Positions 12,938-26,129 are shown, numbered from the stretch's first letter. The stretch is DNA of 64,000 bases from Escarpia spicata (GCA_963995525.1 OZ023206.1:26225384-26289383); one strand, 5' to 3'. The notes: generated by a model from the sequence alone, not told the origin. Numbers and translations are program-made.

Positions 12938-13085
12938 TCCTATCTTTTAACCTGGGAGTGCCCCGGAGCAAATCCCTATCTTTTAACATGGGACCGGAAC
13001 TACTTTTTCACTTCCTATCCTTTAACCTGGGCGCGTCCCGGTGGAAATCCCTTATCTTTTAACATGGGATTCCCTCCGGGGCGCT
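12938..13085. repeat. Short tandem repeat, unit of about 35-40 bp
   Basis: TATCTTTTAACCTGGG or TATCTTTTAACATGGG occurs four times with CCCGG..AAATCCC between. Confidence 0.75.
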
Positions 13086-13127
13086 CCATTGCCTACGCTC
13101 GACCACCTATATTACTACTCACAGACA

Positions 13128-13218
13128 CTCACATATGCACGCACGTGCTCACGCTTGCACACGCATAAACGCACGCACACACGCACGCATGCACACACAC
13201 GCGCTGCACGCACACACT

Positions 13219-13249
<31 letters not shown>

Positions 13250-13285
13250 GAACACACACACACACGCACAAACACACACATGCAC
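13128..13285. repeat. CA/CACG microsatellite
   Basis: Interrupted (CA)n and CACGCACG motifs. The His-Thr frame across it is spurious. Confidence 0.9.
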
Positions 13286-15519
13286 AATGGTAGATTTTAA
13301 AGCGATTGTTTGTGAATTTTAATCTCTTTGTAATGTGTGCAATTATTAAGTAATCGTGTTAGTATGATTATTTCATGTAATTATATTAATCACTAATGAC
13401 CCTGATAATGCATCGATAAAATAATTCCGCGTACGCGAAGTTTCCTTATTGGCGCTGTCTTCACGTTCCGTATAATCCATGCTCTTGAATATTCGGGACT
13501 GTCCGTCAGACTTCGATTAGCTACGCAGAGTTAATGATGCACGAAAAAACGTCATCAACATGTGTTTGTGGTTGAATTAGCTACCCCCATGAGAATTAGT
13601 CGTGACCGATACAATTATCAAAGGGAAACGTGGACCAGCTGCTGTTTATGTCACAGATTCAGCAAAGAAAAGAAGAAGAAATATATGGAATAAACGGAGA
13701 ATGGACATAGCGTCGGCTCATGACAGACGAATTGATTTAAAAGAAAAACACCAGCTCTCCACGCACCAAGCCGTCATATGATATTGTCATTGATGACGTA
13801 TTGAATGATTGGCATTGGTTTTGTTGGAATATAAAAACGTACAAACTCTCACCTATGGTACTATCATGTTCCTTTTCACTAGGTACATCTGGCTATACAT
13901 TGTTAAGTTTAGTTTTAATGAAACGTTTAGATAACATAACAAAAACGTATTGAAGTTGATAAATATTCAATAATGAAACTACTTTGTGTGCACCATAAAT
14001 CGAGCTGCTGTTTGCATAAGCAGTATAAATGTAACATTATATATCACATGAAGAAATGTATAACATTAAAATATCATACATAGTTATCTACTTACATATC
14101 TACGTAGGGTTTAATTTTTATTTTGAAAAATGTAGATCTATAAAGAGCATAATAATGTTATTGTCAACAAAATATTAAAATATATAGCACCAGTATAACA
14201 ACAAGGGACATACTTCACATAGATACATGTTTTATTTTGTACTAGGAGTACAATTTGTTCTGCCCATCATTTAGAGTAAACGATATTGAATTTGTCTGTG
14301 TCGAACTCCTGTTTCGATCACAACAAATAAAATGGTCATTGTATGATGCAAATAAAGTTACAAAACATTAAAAGTAACGCATATTTTAAAACACTGTTTT
14401 CAGTTATCATAAGAGTATTTCACTCAATCCTGAGAAGATCCCTAAAACATTTAGAATTATGTGGAACATTTATATTTTGATGAATTTTCTAAATTATTGT
14501 AAAAGCAACTTTATCGAGACCTTTTTATACACTGCTCCCAATATAGTTCACATAGCACAAACTTGTTTTTAACAATTTTTGAAGAATATGCCGTATAACA
14601 CAATCCAAATAAGAGCATAAGAAAGCATAATTTCATTATATAGTCCTAATTTGCAACGTAATGACGGGATGTTGTGCATTTGGATGCAGAAATTGACGGA
14701 TTGCACAAATCCATTTGAAACATGATGTACATATTCCCAGCAGAAGCTACACGGAACTAATGTCCCAGAATAACGTCAGACACCATCTTCACTACTGTGT
14801 CAGTTAACACGTTGTCCAATTAATAGCACTGTTATGCATTTTGATACACAAAGCTACCAAATGGACAGGTCCATTTGAAACACGAATTGATGTACAACTT
14901 CCCAATAGATGTCGCACAGAACAGAATGGGGCAGAACAAAGTCAGGCACCTTATGACAGGTGACCCAATTAATGGCACTGATGAGTAGAGCTCTTAATTT
15001 TCCTTTGTCCTTCAGCTCGGCTATTTTCAAACTGTTGATGGTCAAAATGTTCCTGCAAATAAACAAAGTTGACTTGAGGAAACTGTGTCTAAATATGAGT
15101 TACCTAATTCAACACTGCGCAAATTAATTCAGTTTAGATATTAGATTGCGGGACTTATCACCAAGTGTACAGCTGGCTAAATAAAAAATAAATACAACAG
15201 AGCCTTGTTATGTTGATTCAGACTAAAGCCCCAATCCATGACTTTGGACAAATTTTAATTTGCTTCTCCATAATTACCTGTATGCACTGGTCATATACAT
15301 GCACCCCAGATAACTCGAACTCACATAAGTTGATTTTCGCTAAGTTAAGTCAATCTTTTTCCTCGGTCCTGGGCATATGTCCCAATAAGGGGACCTTCTG
15401 ATAACTTTCTAGTTATCAGGCGTTCCATTTATTAGTATTGTCATGGGTCCCTGGAGGTTCGACCTTATTCAGAGTGCTCTGTATGTTTTCCTTTATTGTT
15501 GCCCAAATAAATAATGTTT

Positions 15520-15529
<10 letters not shown>

Positions 15530-15600
<71 letters not shown>
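15530..15600. repeat. (TA)n microsatellite inside the right arm
   Basis: About 34 TA units; the corresponding left-arm tract near 10,850-10,875 is much shorter. Confidence 0.95.
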
Positions 15601-15601
<1 letters not shown>

Positions 15602-16878
15602 ATGTATATATATGGGCCGTTTTCGCGAAAAGTGTACAGTAACGGGAAAGTAAGATGTCAAAAATAACCTAGAGTGCAGAGCTGTAGTTTCCAAAGTTCG
15701 TGCATCGCAAAATTCCGTGGCAACACTGTATTGTGTACTTTTTAACGAACCAAGAAAATTTACATTGATTGATGTCATGCCAATCAGGTTTACTAACAAT
15801 CGTAGCTGTAGCATGTAGAAACAATGTCACAATTTCATCTTTTGGTTCAAATAAGTGGGGAAACGGGGACTTTTTAAAAACATCCGATTAGAAAGGCAAG
15901 ACCCGTAGACTAATTCGGGAGATTTTCTATGTTCTGTCAACATTCGGGAGATATCCCGCCAAATCTGGAGACTTGTAAGCTCTGTAATTATACTTAATCG
16001 AAAAGTTACCCGAAGGACGGCATTAGAAGCAGGATAAATACACGATGCATAAGCTTCCTGCATTGTTAAAAGTAACTGTCAATATACATTATGTCTACGA
16101 ATTGCTGACTTAAAATGCCATTGCTTGAAAAAAACTCACCTCGAAATCTGACAAGTTGACTGTGTGTGACGTCACCAGTCTCTGTATGTTTCACTGCGCG
16201 GGCATAATCATCCACGTGGCAGCAAGCTCAAAATGGTTCGCATAAACGCAATTATTTATTATAACACCCAAATTATACATATACATGCAATACATAAGTA
16301 GCAGAAAAAGTACATATGGGAAATTATCAATATAATTATATTAGTACATCTCGAATGTATATTAGCTTACAAAGAATCGCTTTAAATAACGCTTCATTGG
16401 GAGTTTGAACATACTGTGCCGCCAATATTTTTACAACTTCTTTCGAATCCATTCGTTAATTTGGCTACGTCCATGAGCGTCAAGTCCATATCCGCAGCTA
16501 TTAACGATTCCCGCCCCCTACAATTTTGGAAATGTGCACATCCCCCTAACGTTTTCGCCGCCGGCGATAAAGCAATTTTTTAAAAAGAATGACGCTAACC
16601 GCACTCGGGCACTCCATGCTCTTTTCATTCACATGGCGAGGTTATTAATAAATGTCATCACACTGGATTAAACAGCTTCGTTTTTAATCGCTCTAAATAG
16701 ATCTAAAACTTCCCACCAAGCTAGACGTACTTTAGGGATGGCTAGTAACACATATAAATTGATAATTCGAAACAAAATGAAGGGCTAGTGTGTTTAATTT
16801 AACATTATTGTTTTGAGGGTACGCACAAAACACTACGGAAATGTTTTGAAAGTACGTTCACAACACTAGGGCAGTGTT

Positions 16879-17042
16879 TTGGGCGTACTCCAGGCGTATT
16901 CCAGAGAGTGCCAAAATGCTGCAGCCCATCTCATAACCAGAACTAAGAAACACGATCACATTACTCTTGTTCTGATTGAACTCCACTGGCTGCATTTTAT
17001 GCAGCGCTTCGAGTGCAATTCTACTCCTGCTGACGTTTCACT
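16879..17042 (+). mobile_element. LINE C-terminal fragment at the outer end of the right arm
   Basis: Mirror of 9,447-9,610: QNAAAHLITRTKKHDHITL. This copy retains the consensus-like AAAHLI where the left has AAVHLM. Confidence 0.75.
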
Positions 17043-17191
17043 GTTTGCACGGTTTGAATGCGTCATACCCGACCGACCCGCTAACTCGACACCAGCCCAC
17101 TCGCACGCTACGCTACGCTGCGCCGACGCTCACTTGCTGGAGGTCCCGCAAGCTTTATATTCAAGGCGACAAACTTATCTCGAACAATCTG

Positions 17192-17229
<38 letters not shown>

Positions 17230-17233
<4 letters not shown>

Positions 17234-18571
17234 ACCCGTAAAAAGTCATTGGACTATGCAAGATTTCAGGCATATTTTTAAAATTTTCTTCATTAAAAAT
17301 ACTAACTAATACAAACGTCCAACCAAATTTATTTGATAATATTAAAGAGTAACTGTAGATACTATTAACTTTATACAGTTCTTATCTAAAAAACATTACA
17401 ATTTGTACAGTGGTCCTTTGCATCAAGCATCGCTGCACATTGCCTCGGCATTGAATGTACCAAGTTTTGAACAATGTCGACTGGGATGGCCTGCCATGCA
17501 GCATGAAGCAGCTGCCATAGAGCTTCCAGACTACCTGGCTTGCTTCTCTCTACCTTCCTGAAGAGTACTTCCCATAGATGTTCTATGGGATTCACATCTG
17601 GGCAATGGGCCGGCCACTGCTCGATGTGAGAGCGCTCGAGGAATGACATCGCCTTGTTCTTTTTATGGCAAGGCGCATTGTCTTGCTGGAAGACAAATGT
17701 GTCATGGCTTCACTTCGCGCTTCCGGATCATGGAGGACTACACAGTCACTTCCAGTATACTTCCACTTTCTGTCGGAGCTGCGGGGATGTGAGGCGGCGA
17801 TCGCCGAGGCTGTAGCGGACGAGTGCGCAGTCCTGTTGCACCGACATCTTCTTCGGCCTTCCGCTACGTGCTCTGTCGGCCACCGACCCCGTCTCTGTCA
17901 GCCGCTTCTTGATGCCGTACATTGTTTTCACGCTAACCTTCAGTTGCCGGCTCACTTCTCGGCAGCTGACACCCATCTCTATAAGAACAATGGCTCTCGT
18001 CCACAACTCAGGCGGCATCACTGAAAATTAGAAGAATTTTTTTTAAATTAAATTTGTATGCATATCGTATCTAAAAAATGTAATAAATATCATTATGGAT
18101 TAATAAAAAAATATTTGTCACTACATAATTACATCCAAGGGTATAGAAAAGGGGATTATTTTCCAAAATAAACATTGGTAATTACTAATAATGAATATAA
18201 ATTAATTAATATGGAAACACATCAATGCATTATATTAAATATTGATCTGGTAATACAGCAAAGTGTCCTGTTATCACTCACCTACAGCTTAGATAGTCAA
18301 GTATGCTTCATTAGTTCATTAATAGAAGATATAGTGATGTACACAATGTCTACCTTGATCTTTGGATGGCAATCTTCGGTTATTTTAAAAATGTAAGCAA
18401 AAAAGGAAAACATTGAGAAAAGCAACATGAAACACACGTAATAAGTAATAACAGGAGAATGCACTAGGTGACAGCACATGGTGTGGGGTATTCATTATAA
18501 TACTACCACTGACCTTTACATTACAGAATCAACAATAAAATCCAATGGTCCAGTGACTTTTACCAGTACTG
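17230..18571 (-). mobile_element. Tc1/mariner DNA transposon, defective
   Basis: Element of 1,342 bp with terminal inverted repeats of about 28 bp. The right end reads inward CAGTACTGGTAAAAGTCACT; the left reads CAATACCCGTAAAAAGTCAT. It is flanked by TA on both sides (17,228-17,229 and 18,572-18,573), as expected for TA target duplication, and sits in a (TA)n microsatellite. It encodes a broken transposase on the minus strand (separate entry). The 0.5 kb between transposase start and right TIR has no ORF. Confidence 0.85.
17386..18021 (-). pseudogene. Tc1/mariner transposase with central deletion
   Basis: The N-terminal part (18,021-17,746; MMPPELWTRAIVL, then GVSCREVSRQLKVS) is the paired-like helix-turn-helix that binds the inverted repeats, including the linker motif GRPKK. 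The C-terminal part (about 17,695-17,386) has FQQDNAPCH with the second catalytic Asp, and CPDVNPIEHLWEVL with the third acidic residue of the DDE triad. Between them the frame breaks at VYWK, and roughly 100 or more residues, including the first catalytic Asp, are missing. The protein cannot be catalytic. Confidence 0.85.
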
Positions 18572-18589
18572 TATATATATATATTATAT

Positions 18590-18629
<40 letters not shown>

Positions 18630-20639
18630 GTTTTGAATAATCATAATAGCTACATTATATGGATTGTAATGCGCCTCTGAATGTTAATAACTGCCCAATT
18701 TGTGAAGCTGAGAAATGCAGTAAATTATTATTATTATTATTTATTATAGTAATAATTATTATTGTTGTTGTGACGAAACAGAAGGTTCGAAGGCGCCGGC
18801 TATGACACATAGAACGCCCAAGCGAACATGGACAACGAAATCTACACACTTCTCCTGTGTCAATAGCCTTGATATCAACACGACCCGTCGCCAAGCGCAT
18901 TCAGAGTCAGTGCGTTGCCGATTTGTTTACAAACAGCTGATGGCGGGCGCAATTGTCAGTCACGCGTGGCTGCACACCGTTGTACACAAACACATTATGG
19001 CTCGAGCAGCGAGACAACACGTTTATTGGAGGACATAAGTAAGAAACAAAATAATTTATTTATTACAGCTTGGAAAATGTTCAACAATACTCTTCTCGGT
19101 GGCGGCAAAATAATAACCAGGAAACTTCTATTGCGCCTAACTCCTTGGAAACCAAGCTTGGAGGCGCATAAAAACCGGGCTGGTCAATCTCAATATCGAT
19201 TTGCAGTATTAACTTTGTCAACGTATGGATGGACACGTCAGGGAGCTAAGAAAACCTCCACTTGAGCCGGAATAAAATTAATATTGAGTTTGGCTGAGCC
19301 GGAACTTCAGCATCACTACGCTGTCGCGTTGTGCGCTGTCTCGCGTCTGAAAACGGGGTGGGGGTGCTGCTGAAGAATGTTCTCCTTTATTGTAAGTTAT
19401 GTAATAACAACTCTGTAATATCTGTTACACATTCAAGCATATATATTCAGGCGTATATCAGGACTATATCAGGCGTATATCAGGACTATTCTCAGCTTCC
19501 AAAACTCATTGTTTCAATGAAGTAGCAATGAAACTTATACAGTAGCCATCATTGACCAAATCATGTCTTGCTAACTGTTGATGTGTTTTCACCTCATCTC
19601 CCTGGCGTTCAAGACTCTTTGCAGCTGCGAATCTTCCTACTTTGCAGCTGCGAATCCCCCTACAGATTCCCAGATACCAAGATAATTTATATGTTTACAC
19701 CTATGTAATATCAAACCACCCTATGTCCGTTAGATTGTCGATGATCGAGATACAGAGTCACACTCACTTTCGTACCTTTGACTACGAGCTAACCCAGCGA
19801 TGCCCGGATGTATAACAGCGATGCCCGGATGTATAACGGCAGTGCACGGCGACATGTTGAAGACCTTTTGTGAAGGCCATGCGTTGCGTCGTCAGTTATA
19901 CAGTGTATTTCTTTTGTACCAATGAGCAATTTGTTCTCGTTTTCAGTAACAGTTTGTTTAAATGGTACATATTTTAACATTACAATTGCACTGTCATGTG
20001 CATATGCATGTCCTCTAAGAAGGTCGTGAAATTTATGAGGGTGGGATATGTAATTTTTCAAATACATGGAAATTAGAGGACGTGTGTGAACTGGCGCAAG
20101 GGACTCGAACTGTGGGGTCCCTTGAGGCATAACAACACTTTTATATTTAAAACAGATCAGTCAGTTTAATGTGTGATTTTATTACAATAATGTGCTACGA
20201 GTTATTAATTATAACTATTATTCATAACTGAAATTAAGATATTATAATCAGGCTTTACAATAACTGTATGTCACGCTTTGCTGCTCTTCCTAACGAAAAT
20301 ATGTCTTGACGAACGAATGCGTAAATATAATTTACGTAAAAGGAAGTTATGTTGTTATTTACCCTACAGTTTGGTTGTAGTTTTCTGTCACCTGGATAGT
20401 TCTCCATGAAGTTGGCGCGCTCAGTGTTTACATGAGCCTCTTAATTGATGATGTTCTCTTGGACAACGCTCACTAGCCAGTCTGGGAGCAGTAGTTAATT
20501 TATCTAACGATTCTGACACAAAATGAATGTCGTAAGCAACCTTCTTTTACGCATTCCTTCTTTTCGTGGATATAGTATAGCTCAACAAACGTTTGCAATT
20601 AATAATAATTATGCAAAGTGATCAAGCGATATGTTAATT
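18572..20639. other. Mostly unassigned; TA and TTA tracts, one uncertain frame
   Basis: (TA)n continues to about 18,625 and an ATT-rich tract lies at 18,720-18,770. A minus-strand frame at 20,130-19,789 (113 residues from ATG, starting MPQGTPQFESL) has no recognisable domain; its end crosses a 20-bp tandem duplication (GCGATGCCCGGATGTATAAC). I do not call it a gene. Confidence 0.4.
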
Positions 20640-21451
20640 GCCAACCAATCAACAGCCTATTCACTTCGGCGCTGTCACAGATGGGAGTACGTGTACATAT
20701 TGACTACCTGCGAGGAACAGTTTAATTTCTTCCAGGAAACCATGGACCATTTGATGGGTACGTGTTTTCCATACAAGACTGTGTCACGTCTTATCATTGA
20801 TAAACCATGGATCACAGACGGCTTCCGCTACCTGATCAGATAGCGGCAACGTGCTGATGATGTCCTGTGATATGGAACAAGCCAGAAGGCTTAGGAATTT
20901 AGTTAATCGCACAGGGCCAAGATTGCGACACCAGTTTTATCAATAAAAAGTCGCATCACTCGAGGAATCATCGTCACGTGACTGATAGAAGCACATGATG
21001 GCTCTCATGGGAACGAAATCTGGCAGTCACAACGAAATGCAATACATTTACAGGTGGAGGTGTGAACAGCTTGGCCAACTGTATGAATGAGTTTTTTTGT
21101 GTCGGTGAGCGAAAACCTGCCGAGCTTGCAGTCATCTCACCAAATATTTGACATCAAGTCAGCTGAATTTTCTATTACCGTGGCTGATACAGGGGTGATA
21201 CTTAATAAGGTCAAAGCGAACAAAGCCACAGGACCGGACTTTCCACCATGGACTTTGAAAGACAATTCGCACCTTCTCGCAAGACCCGTCACTGCAATAT
21301 TCAACAGCTCACTCAGAGAAGGTGTACTGCCAAAATTGTGGAAGTCAACAACCGTTATTTCATTGTCAAAGAAACACCCGCCAGATACAATTTAAAACAT
21401 GTTAGACCTATATCGCGTACTCCAATTCTGGCTAAGGATTTTGAGTCTTTG
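20640..21451 (+). mobile_element. CR1-like LINE fragment, linker to RT start
   Basis: Several frames. The linker ends with KPWITDGFRYLIR and continues with stops through a MEQARRLRNLVNR segment. The RT start follows: VKANKATGPDFPPWTLKD, then VTAIFNSSLREGVLP, LSKKHPPDT and, after a frameshift, RPISRTPILAKDFES. These are standard CR1 landmarks in the right order. The RT is cut off exactly where the GGGC tract begins at 21,452. Confidence 0.8.
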
Positions 21452-21741
21452 AGGCGGGCGGGCGGGCGGGCGGGCGGGCGGGCGGGCGGGCGGGCGGGCG
21501 GGCGGGCGGGCGGGCGGGCGGGCGGGCGGGCGGGCGGGCGGGCGGGCGGGCGGGCGGGCGGGCGGGCGGGCGGGCGGGCGGGCGGGCGGGCGGGCGGGCG
21601 GGCGGGCGGGCGGGCGGGCGGGCGGGCGGGCGGGCGGGCGGGCGGGCGGGCGGGCGGGCGGGCGGGCGGGCGGGCTGACTGGCTGATTGACTGGGCGGGC
21701 GGGCTGACTGGCTGATTGACTGGCTGATTGACTGGCTGACA
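21452..21741. repeat. (GGGC)n tract of about 220 bp plus CTGACTGG/CTGATTGA tail
   Basis: About 55 GGGC units to 21,675, then alternating CTGACTGG and CTGATTGA blocks. The G-rich strand has regular G-triplet runs and could form G-quadruplexes. The Ala-Gly-Gly-Arg and Pro-Pro-Ala-Arg frames across it are spurious. Confidence 0.97.
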
Positions 21742-22007
21742 CTTCGACTTATATAAATCTATAGTAGAATCTAAATGTAATCGAGCTAGTGTATGTGTCT
21801 GTGTCTCGTATGTTTTCACACGTTAGACAAGACAGGAAAACCGGATTAACTGTAAGATTAACGAAAACGGCGTAGCTTGGTACACTCGTATAAAAGACAC
21901 GTATACTTCTACAAACATAATAGCTCGGTCTAAGCTTTAAAGTTAGGTCGGATAAACCTTTCTGTGTGAATACGGCATAAGTACTTTATCTGTGTTCACA
22001 GTTCTCA

Positions 22008-22250
<243 letters not shown>

Positions 22251-22334
22251 GACTGAAATGGGCCTTGGTGTGTTTTTCAACTACTGCTGTAGATAATCCG
22301 TGAATGCGTGCCCTGTGTGTCTTGCGTGTCCTGC

Positions 22335-22610
22335 GTGTCCTGGTTATGTATGCACGGGTGTCGTGATCTTCGTGTCCTGGTTATGTATGCACGGGTGTCG
22401 TGATCTTCGTGTCCTGGTTATGTATGCACGGGTGTCGTGATCTTCGTGTCCTGGTTATGTATGCACGGGTGTCGTGATCTTCGTGTCCTGGTTATGTATG
22501 CACGGGTGTCGTGATCTTCGTGTCCTGGTTATGTATGCACGGGTGTCGTGATCTTCGTGTCCTGGTTATGTATGCACGGGTGTCGTGGTCTTCGTGTACG
22601 GTTATGTATG
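22335..22610. repeat. 37-bp minisatellite, about 7.4 copies
   Basis: Near-identical 37-bp units (GTGTCCTGGTTATGTATGCA then CGGGTGTCGTGATCTTC) start at 22,335, 22,372, 22,409, 22,446, 22,483, 22,520 and 22,557. The last partial copy has GTGGTC and a deletion. The very high identity points to recent expansion. Confidence 0.95.
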
Positions 22611-24344
22611 ATTACAAATTAACATTGAGGCGACCGGCGCAGTTAGTTAATGTTTCTAAATCATTAGCGGAAAAGCACACAACGTTTAAACCGAGCGTGT
22701 GTATATAAAATACAACAGTTGTTTAATACAATGAAGGTCGAACAGACTGTCAACCCCAACGCTGCTTCTAATGTGACAGGATCACACCATTCAACCAGTT
22801 GTTCACAGCCAGTAGTGGTTGGGTGTAGGTCAGTACGAAGTTGATTAGTAGGCAGTCTCTTAGACAAGAGCAATGCCGCAATGACAAAGTCTCTCAAACC
22901 ATGTGCCTACTAAACAAATATAACTGTGATATTCAGAAGGTGGTTGAATGCACAGAGAGCATGACGAATTCTTTCTACATGGAAGCTGATGAAATCATTA
23001 AATGTTATTGCTTCACAACAGGAGTGAAACTAAACGACGACATCAAAGCAGATTTGGCACGGTGCACAGTGAATGGAAAACCTGGTAGAACGATTTCTTG
23101 ACAAGTTGTTTCCATGATGAAACTTGATTTGAAAAACCATTTCCCCGAAGGAGGATGGGAAACTTTGCATTAGCAGCTCTCAAGATTTCCGTAAAAGACT
23201 TAAAGTTTTTCGAATGACAAGATAGCCGAGACCTGTTTCATAGATTGTTGTCTCTAAGCAATGTAGAGAATGTTGACTGGGGGAGGGTCTTCAAGTTTTC
23301 CAAGACACCCGTGCCGCTTTGTCCTTCAATGGAAACGTGAAAACCTTACCCGAATCAACATTCTCTCCAGTGTGTTAGAGGGAACGGATAGGCATTGATT
23401 TTTTTAACATCTTCTTGTGCGCATTAGGGTATGGTCACACACGGCTTCGTAGTTAATGATGTGATGTAAACAGAACTAATTCAAAAAGCACTACTTCAGA
23501 ACCAGCATATGTCAGGCTTTCGTGTAATTTGGGGGACGCCCAAAAAGAGGTCCGTAAATTTGGTTTTGTAGAAGTACGAAAACCATCTTCATCAGCTTTC
23601 TGTTGAGTGACTGTATGTGGCAACCCATGGTTAAATCATACTGATCTGGTAGTTTTATGGCAAAATATATGGTAAAAGCTGTCGTGTATTGTTACTATCT
23701 CCAACTTCCCCAATGACTTGTCGTCACATGGCTTAACACTATCAGTTGTTTTCCCACAAAGTTGTCCAAGTCGTGTTCTACTGGTCAACATAATATAGAA
23801 AAATATAAAAACATGTTTCCTTAACAAAACGAATTGGTTTCATAGTATGAAGCATCCATTAGATAAAAGTCCGTTATTGTGGTATAAACTAAATCTAGCA
23901 AACTATGCAAACAAGTTGTTCTAACGTGCAGTGTCTACCTAGATTGAATATTAGGCTGAAGTGCAGTCATATTGTGCCCTCGGCTGTCTACATACAAGCA
24001 AATCTAGGCCTACTGTCTTTTCAAAATGTTGCCTACGTTGCTGGCGTATATTTTAAACTGATCGTTCTAGCCACACATGTGTGTATTTCTAAACGGTTGA
24101 TGCACTAGATTACATAACTACGTTTTTACGCATTTTACTTACGTGGAGCATCTATGTTTGTGCTGACTTGAGAATGAACCGCAAAGCCACATACCGTCAG
24201 TGTTCATCGCTTTTAAAAAACGAGGTAACTAGTCGTATCTATAACCAAAATTACTGGTAAAACACATCAGATTATAGACGAGCGGCAAATTCCCCCCAAA
24301 AAAAAATATTTTAGGAAATTAAATATCCTCCCCCCTACACACAA
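22611..24344. other. No gene recognised; one uncharacterised frame
   Basis: A plus-strand frame at about 22,880-23,101 (segment KYNCDIQKVVECTE, then GVKLNDDIKADLARC) is protein-like in composition but matches no family I know. It could be transposase debris. The rest is featureless. Confidence 0.35.
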
Positions 24345-24800
24345 TCAAGTGTTACATAATTTGAAAGCATTATATCTCCGCGTCCCAGTAAGGCCTGTCA
24401 TAAAGCTGCCAAGTTGTGCTGCATGCGTGAATTCAAGGTCAAACAAGGTCACCGTCAAATTAAGAATTTTCAAAATTGTGCACTCCACAATCGTCTTAAC
24501 ATTACAATGGTCGCTACTTTACTTAATTACTAGATAGCCATGTCATATATGTTTTGTAAAGAGTATTGTTTCCGCGTCAAAAAGGAGGTACAATATGAAG
24601 GTGTTACCATATATGGTACGAGTGAAGCTAAAGTCAAACAAGATCACGGTGAAATGATGAATATTAAATTTTTTGGCAATACCGCGAAAGTCAAAAAGTT
24701 ACAATGACCCTGCAATTGCTTCGTTTATATGTATATATCATATACTGTATGAAAGAACCGTTTCTCCCTGTCAGAATGAGATGTGTTATGGAGCTATGAG
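24345..24800. repeat. Inverted copies of the 5.7-6.9 kb satellite
   Basis: TTCAAGGTCAAACAAGGTCA then CCGTCAAATTAAGAATTTTC (24,433) is the reverse complement of the phrase at 6,690-6,740. GTCAAACAAGATCACGGTGA (24,633) and the block at 24,690-24,790 match 6,400-6,540 in reverse. At least two units. Confidence 0.65.
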
Positions 24801-24825
24801 TTGATGAAGTAATAAACCGGGAGCC

Positions 24826-25225
24826 CAGCACTTTTATTCGCGTAAAAAGGGCCAAAGTGTTTGAACCCATGTGTTGGGGAACCAACCCCCGGCATCACAG
24901 AAATGAGTTGCTGCCGGGTTTTGGGTGGTGGAATGCCCCCTAAGTCACCCCCTGAAGTGGGCAAAAAAGTATCTTTATTTATGTGAACAGCGCCAAAGCT
25001 AAAACAGTTTCAAAGTTTTCCCTGGTGTTTCCTGAGTACGGAATGACCAATGCCAGCAACATTAGGTGGTAGAACCCCCCTGACAGCAGCCCCCGAAGTG
25101 TGGCAAAAGTACCTTTATTTATATGAACGGCGCCAAAACTAATAACAGTTTCAAAAGTTTCCCTGATGTTCCCCGAGTACCGAATGACAAATGCCAGCAA
25201 CTATAAGTGGTGGAATCCCCCTGAC
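24826..25225. repeat. Tandem repeat of about 142 bp, nearly 3 copies
   Basis: AGTA.CTTTATTTAT.TGAAC then GGCGCCAAA, AACAGTTTCAAA and AATGCCAGCAAC.TTA.GTGG recurs at 24,959 and 25,101 with a more diverged unit before it. It abuts the outer end of the second inverted repeat. Confidence 0.75.
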
Positions 25226-26129
25226 AGCCTACTGATGTTTATTTAAAAAAAAATCATTATATAGTTATTTTTATTTTATATGTACTTATTAAATATGTTC
25301 AACTAAACATCTTCCTAAGTAATCTGTTCTCATTGGTTTCCATTTTATGAGCATTAAATATTAAAATTGGTTAAATACACATAATTATATAGTCACTAAT
25401 TTTGTGAGTTGTAAACATACAACTAGCATTTGATATCACATGTACTAGTGTTGTTTTTTGGTAACAAAGAATTGTGATAAAAGTAACTGTTTGTTTTGTT
25501 ATATGTACCTGACATTTTTTCAACCTCTTCCTAATTTTTGTTTCTATTGTTGCTTTGCATTTTATGTGTATGTGATATTAAAAATTATTACATTATACAC
25601 ATCAAGTGCAATGATTGTACCTGTAGTTGTACTGTGCTTTTCATAATTTTGTAGTCATGATCTCATCAAATAGTTTCAATAAAATGTTTTAAATTTACAT
25701 TGTCTTTACTTTAATTCACATGCATTTCTAACAATATGCAATTTAACGAGGACACCCATTACTGCAAAATCCTAATGCAGACAACCAAAACTATCACATA
25801 CAGTGGTGGATCCAAAAATCGAGTCTGGGGGGCACAAAAACCTCCACCGGCGGCCGAACCAAATGGTGTAGCCTAAATTTTGTCGCTACCGAGCCGCTAT
25901 AACTTCAGCCGCTCGGCTGGAGGGGTGATATTGGAAGATGGGGGGGGGGTGCTGTTGAAACATTTTCAAAGATGGTGTAAGTGTACCCAAATAAGATTGG
26001 TCAGAATAAAACATAATTGTAAAAATAACCAAACACATATGTTTGCATAACTTCCAAATGTTCGGCAATGATTTATGTATATATATTTCGTTTGCATACC
26101 AGCTGCAATTAATACTTACGTTTACTTAC

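Larger units (their letters stand above)
11939..14461. other. Palindrome spacer
   Basis: About 2.5 kb between the arms. It holds three tandem-repeat blocks (separate entries) and, from about 13,290 on, AT-rich DNA without a recognisable gene. Confidence 0.7.
14462..17042 (-). repeat. Right arm of the 7.6-kb palindrome
   Basis: Reverse complement of 9,447-11,938. It begins at TGGAACATTTATATTTT and ends at TTTCACT. It is slightly longer than the left arm, chiefly because of the (TA)n at 15,530-15,600. It carries mirror copies of the THAP-like exon, the CRE/first-exon segment (start codon lost) and the LINE fragment. Confidence 0.85.

Noticed and set aside
19789..20130. 113-residue ATG frame on minus
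   Set aside because: No recognisable motif, and the end crosses a short tandem duplication; mentioned in the region note but not called a gene.
21355..21819. Pro-Pro-Ala-Arg and Gly-Gly-Arg-Ala frames
   Set aside because: Translation of the (GGGC)n tract, open in several frames.
22335..22610. CRISPR-like regular repeats
   Set aside because: The 37-bp units are directly adjacent with no spacers, in a eukaryotic context; this is a minisatellite.
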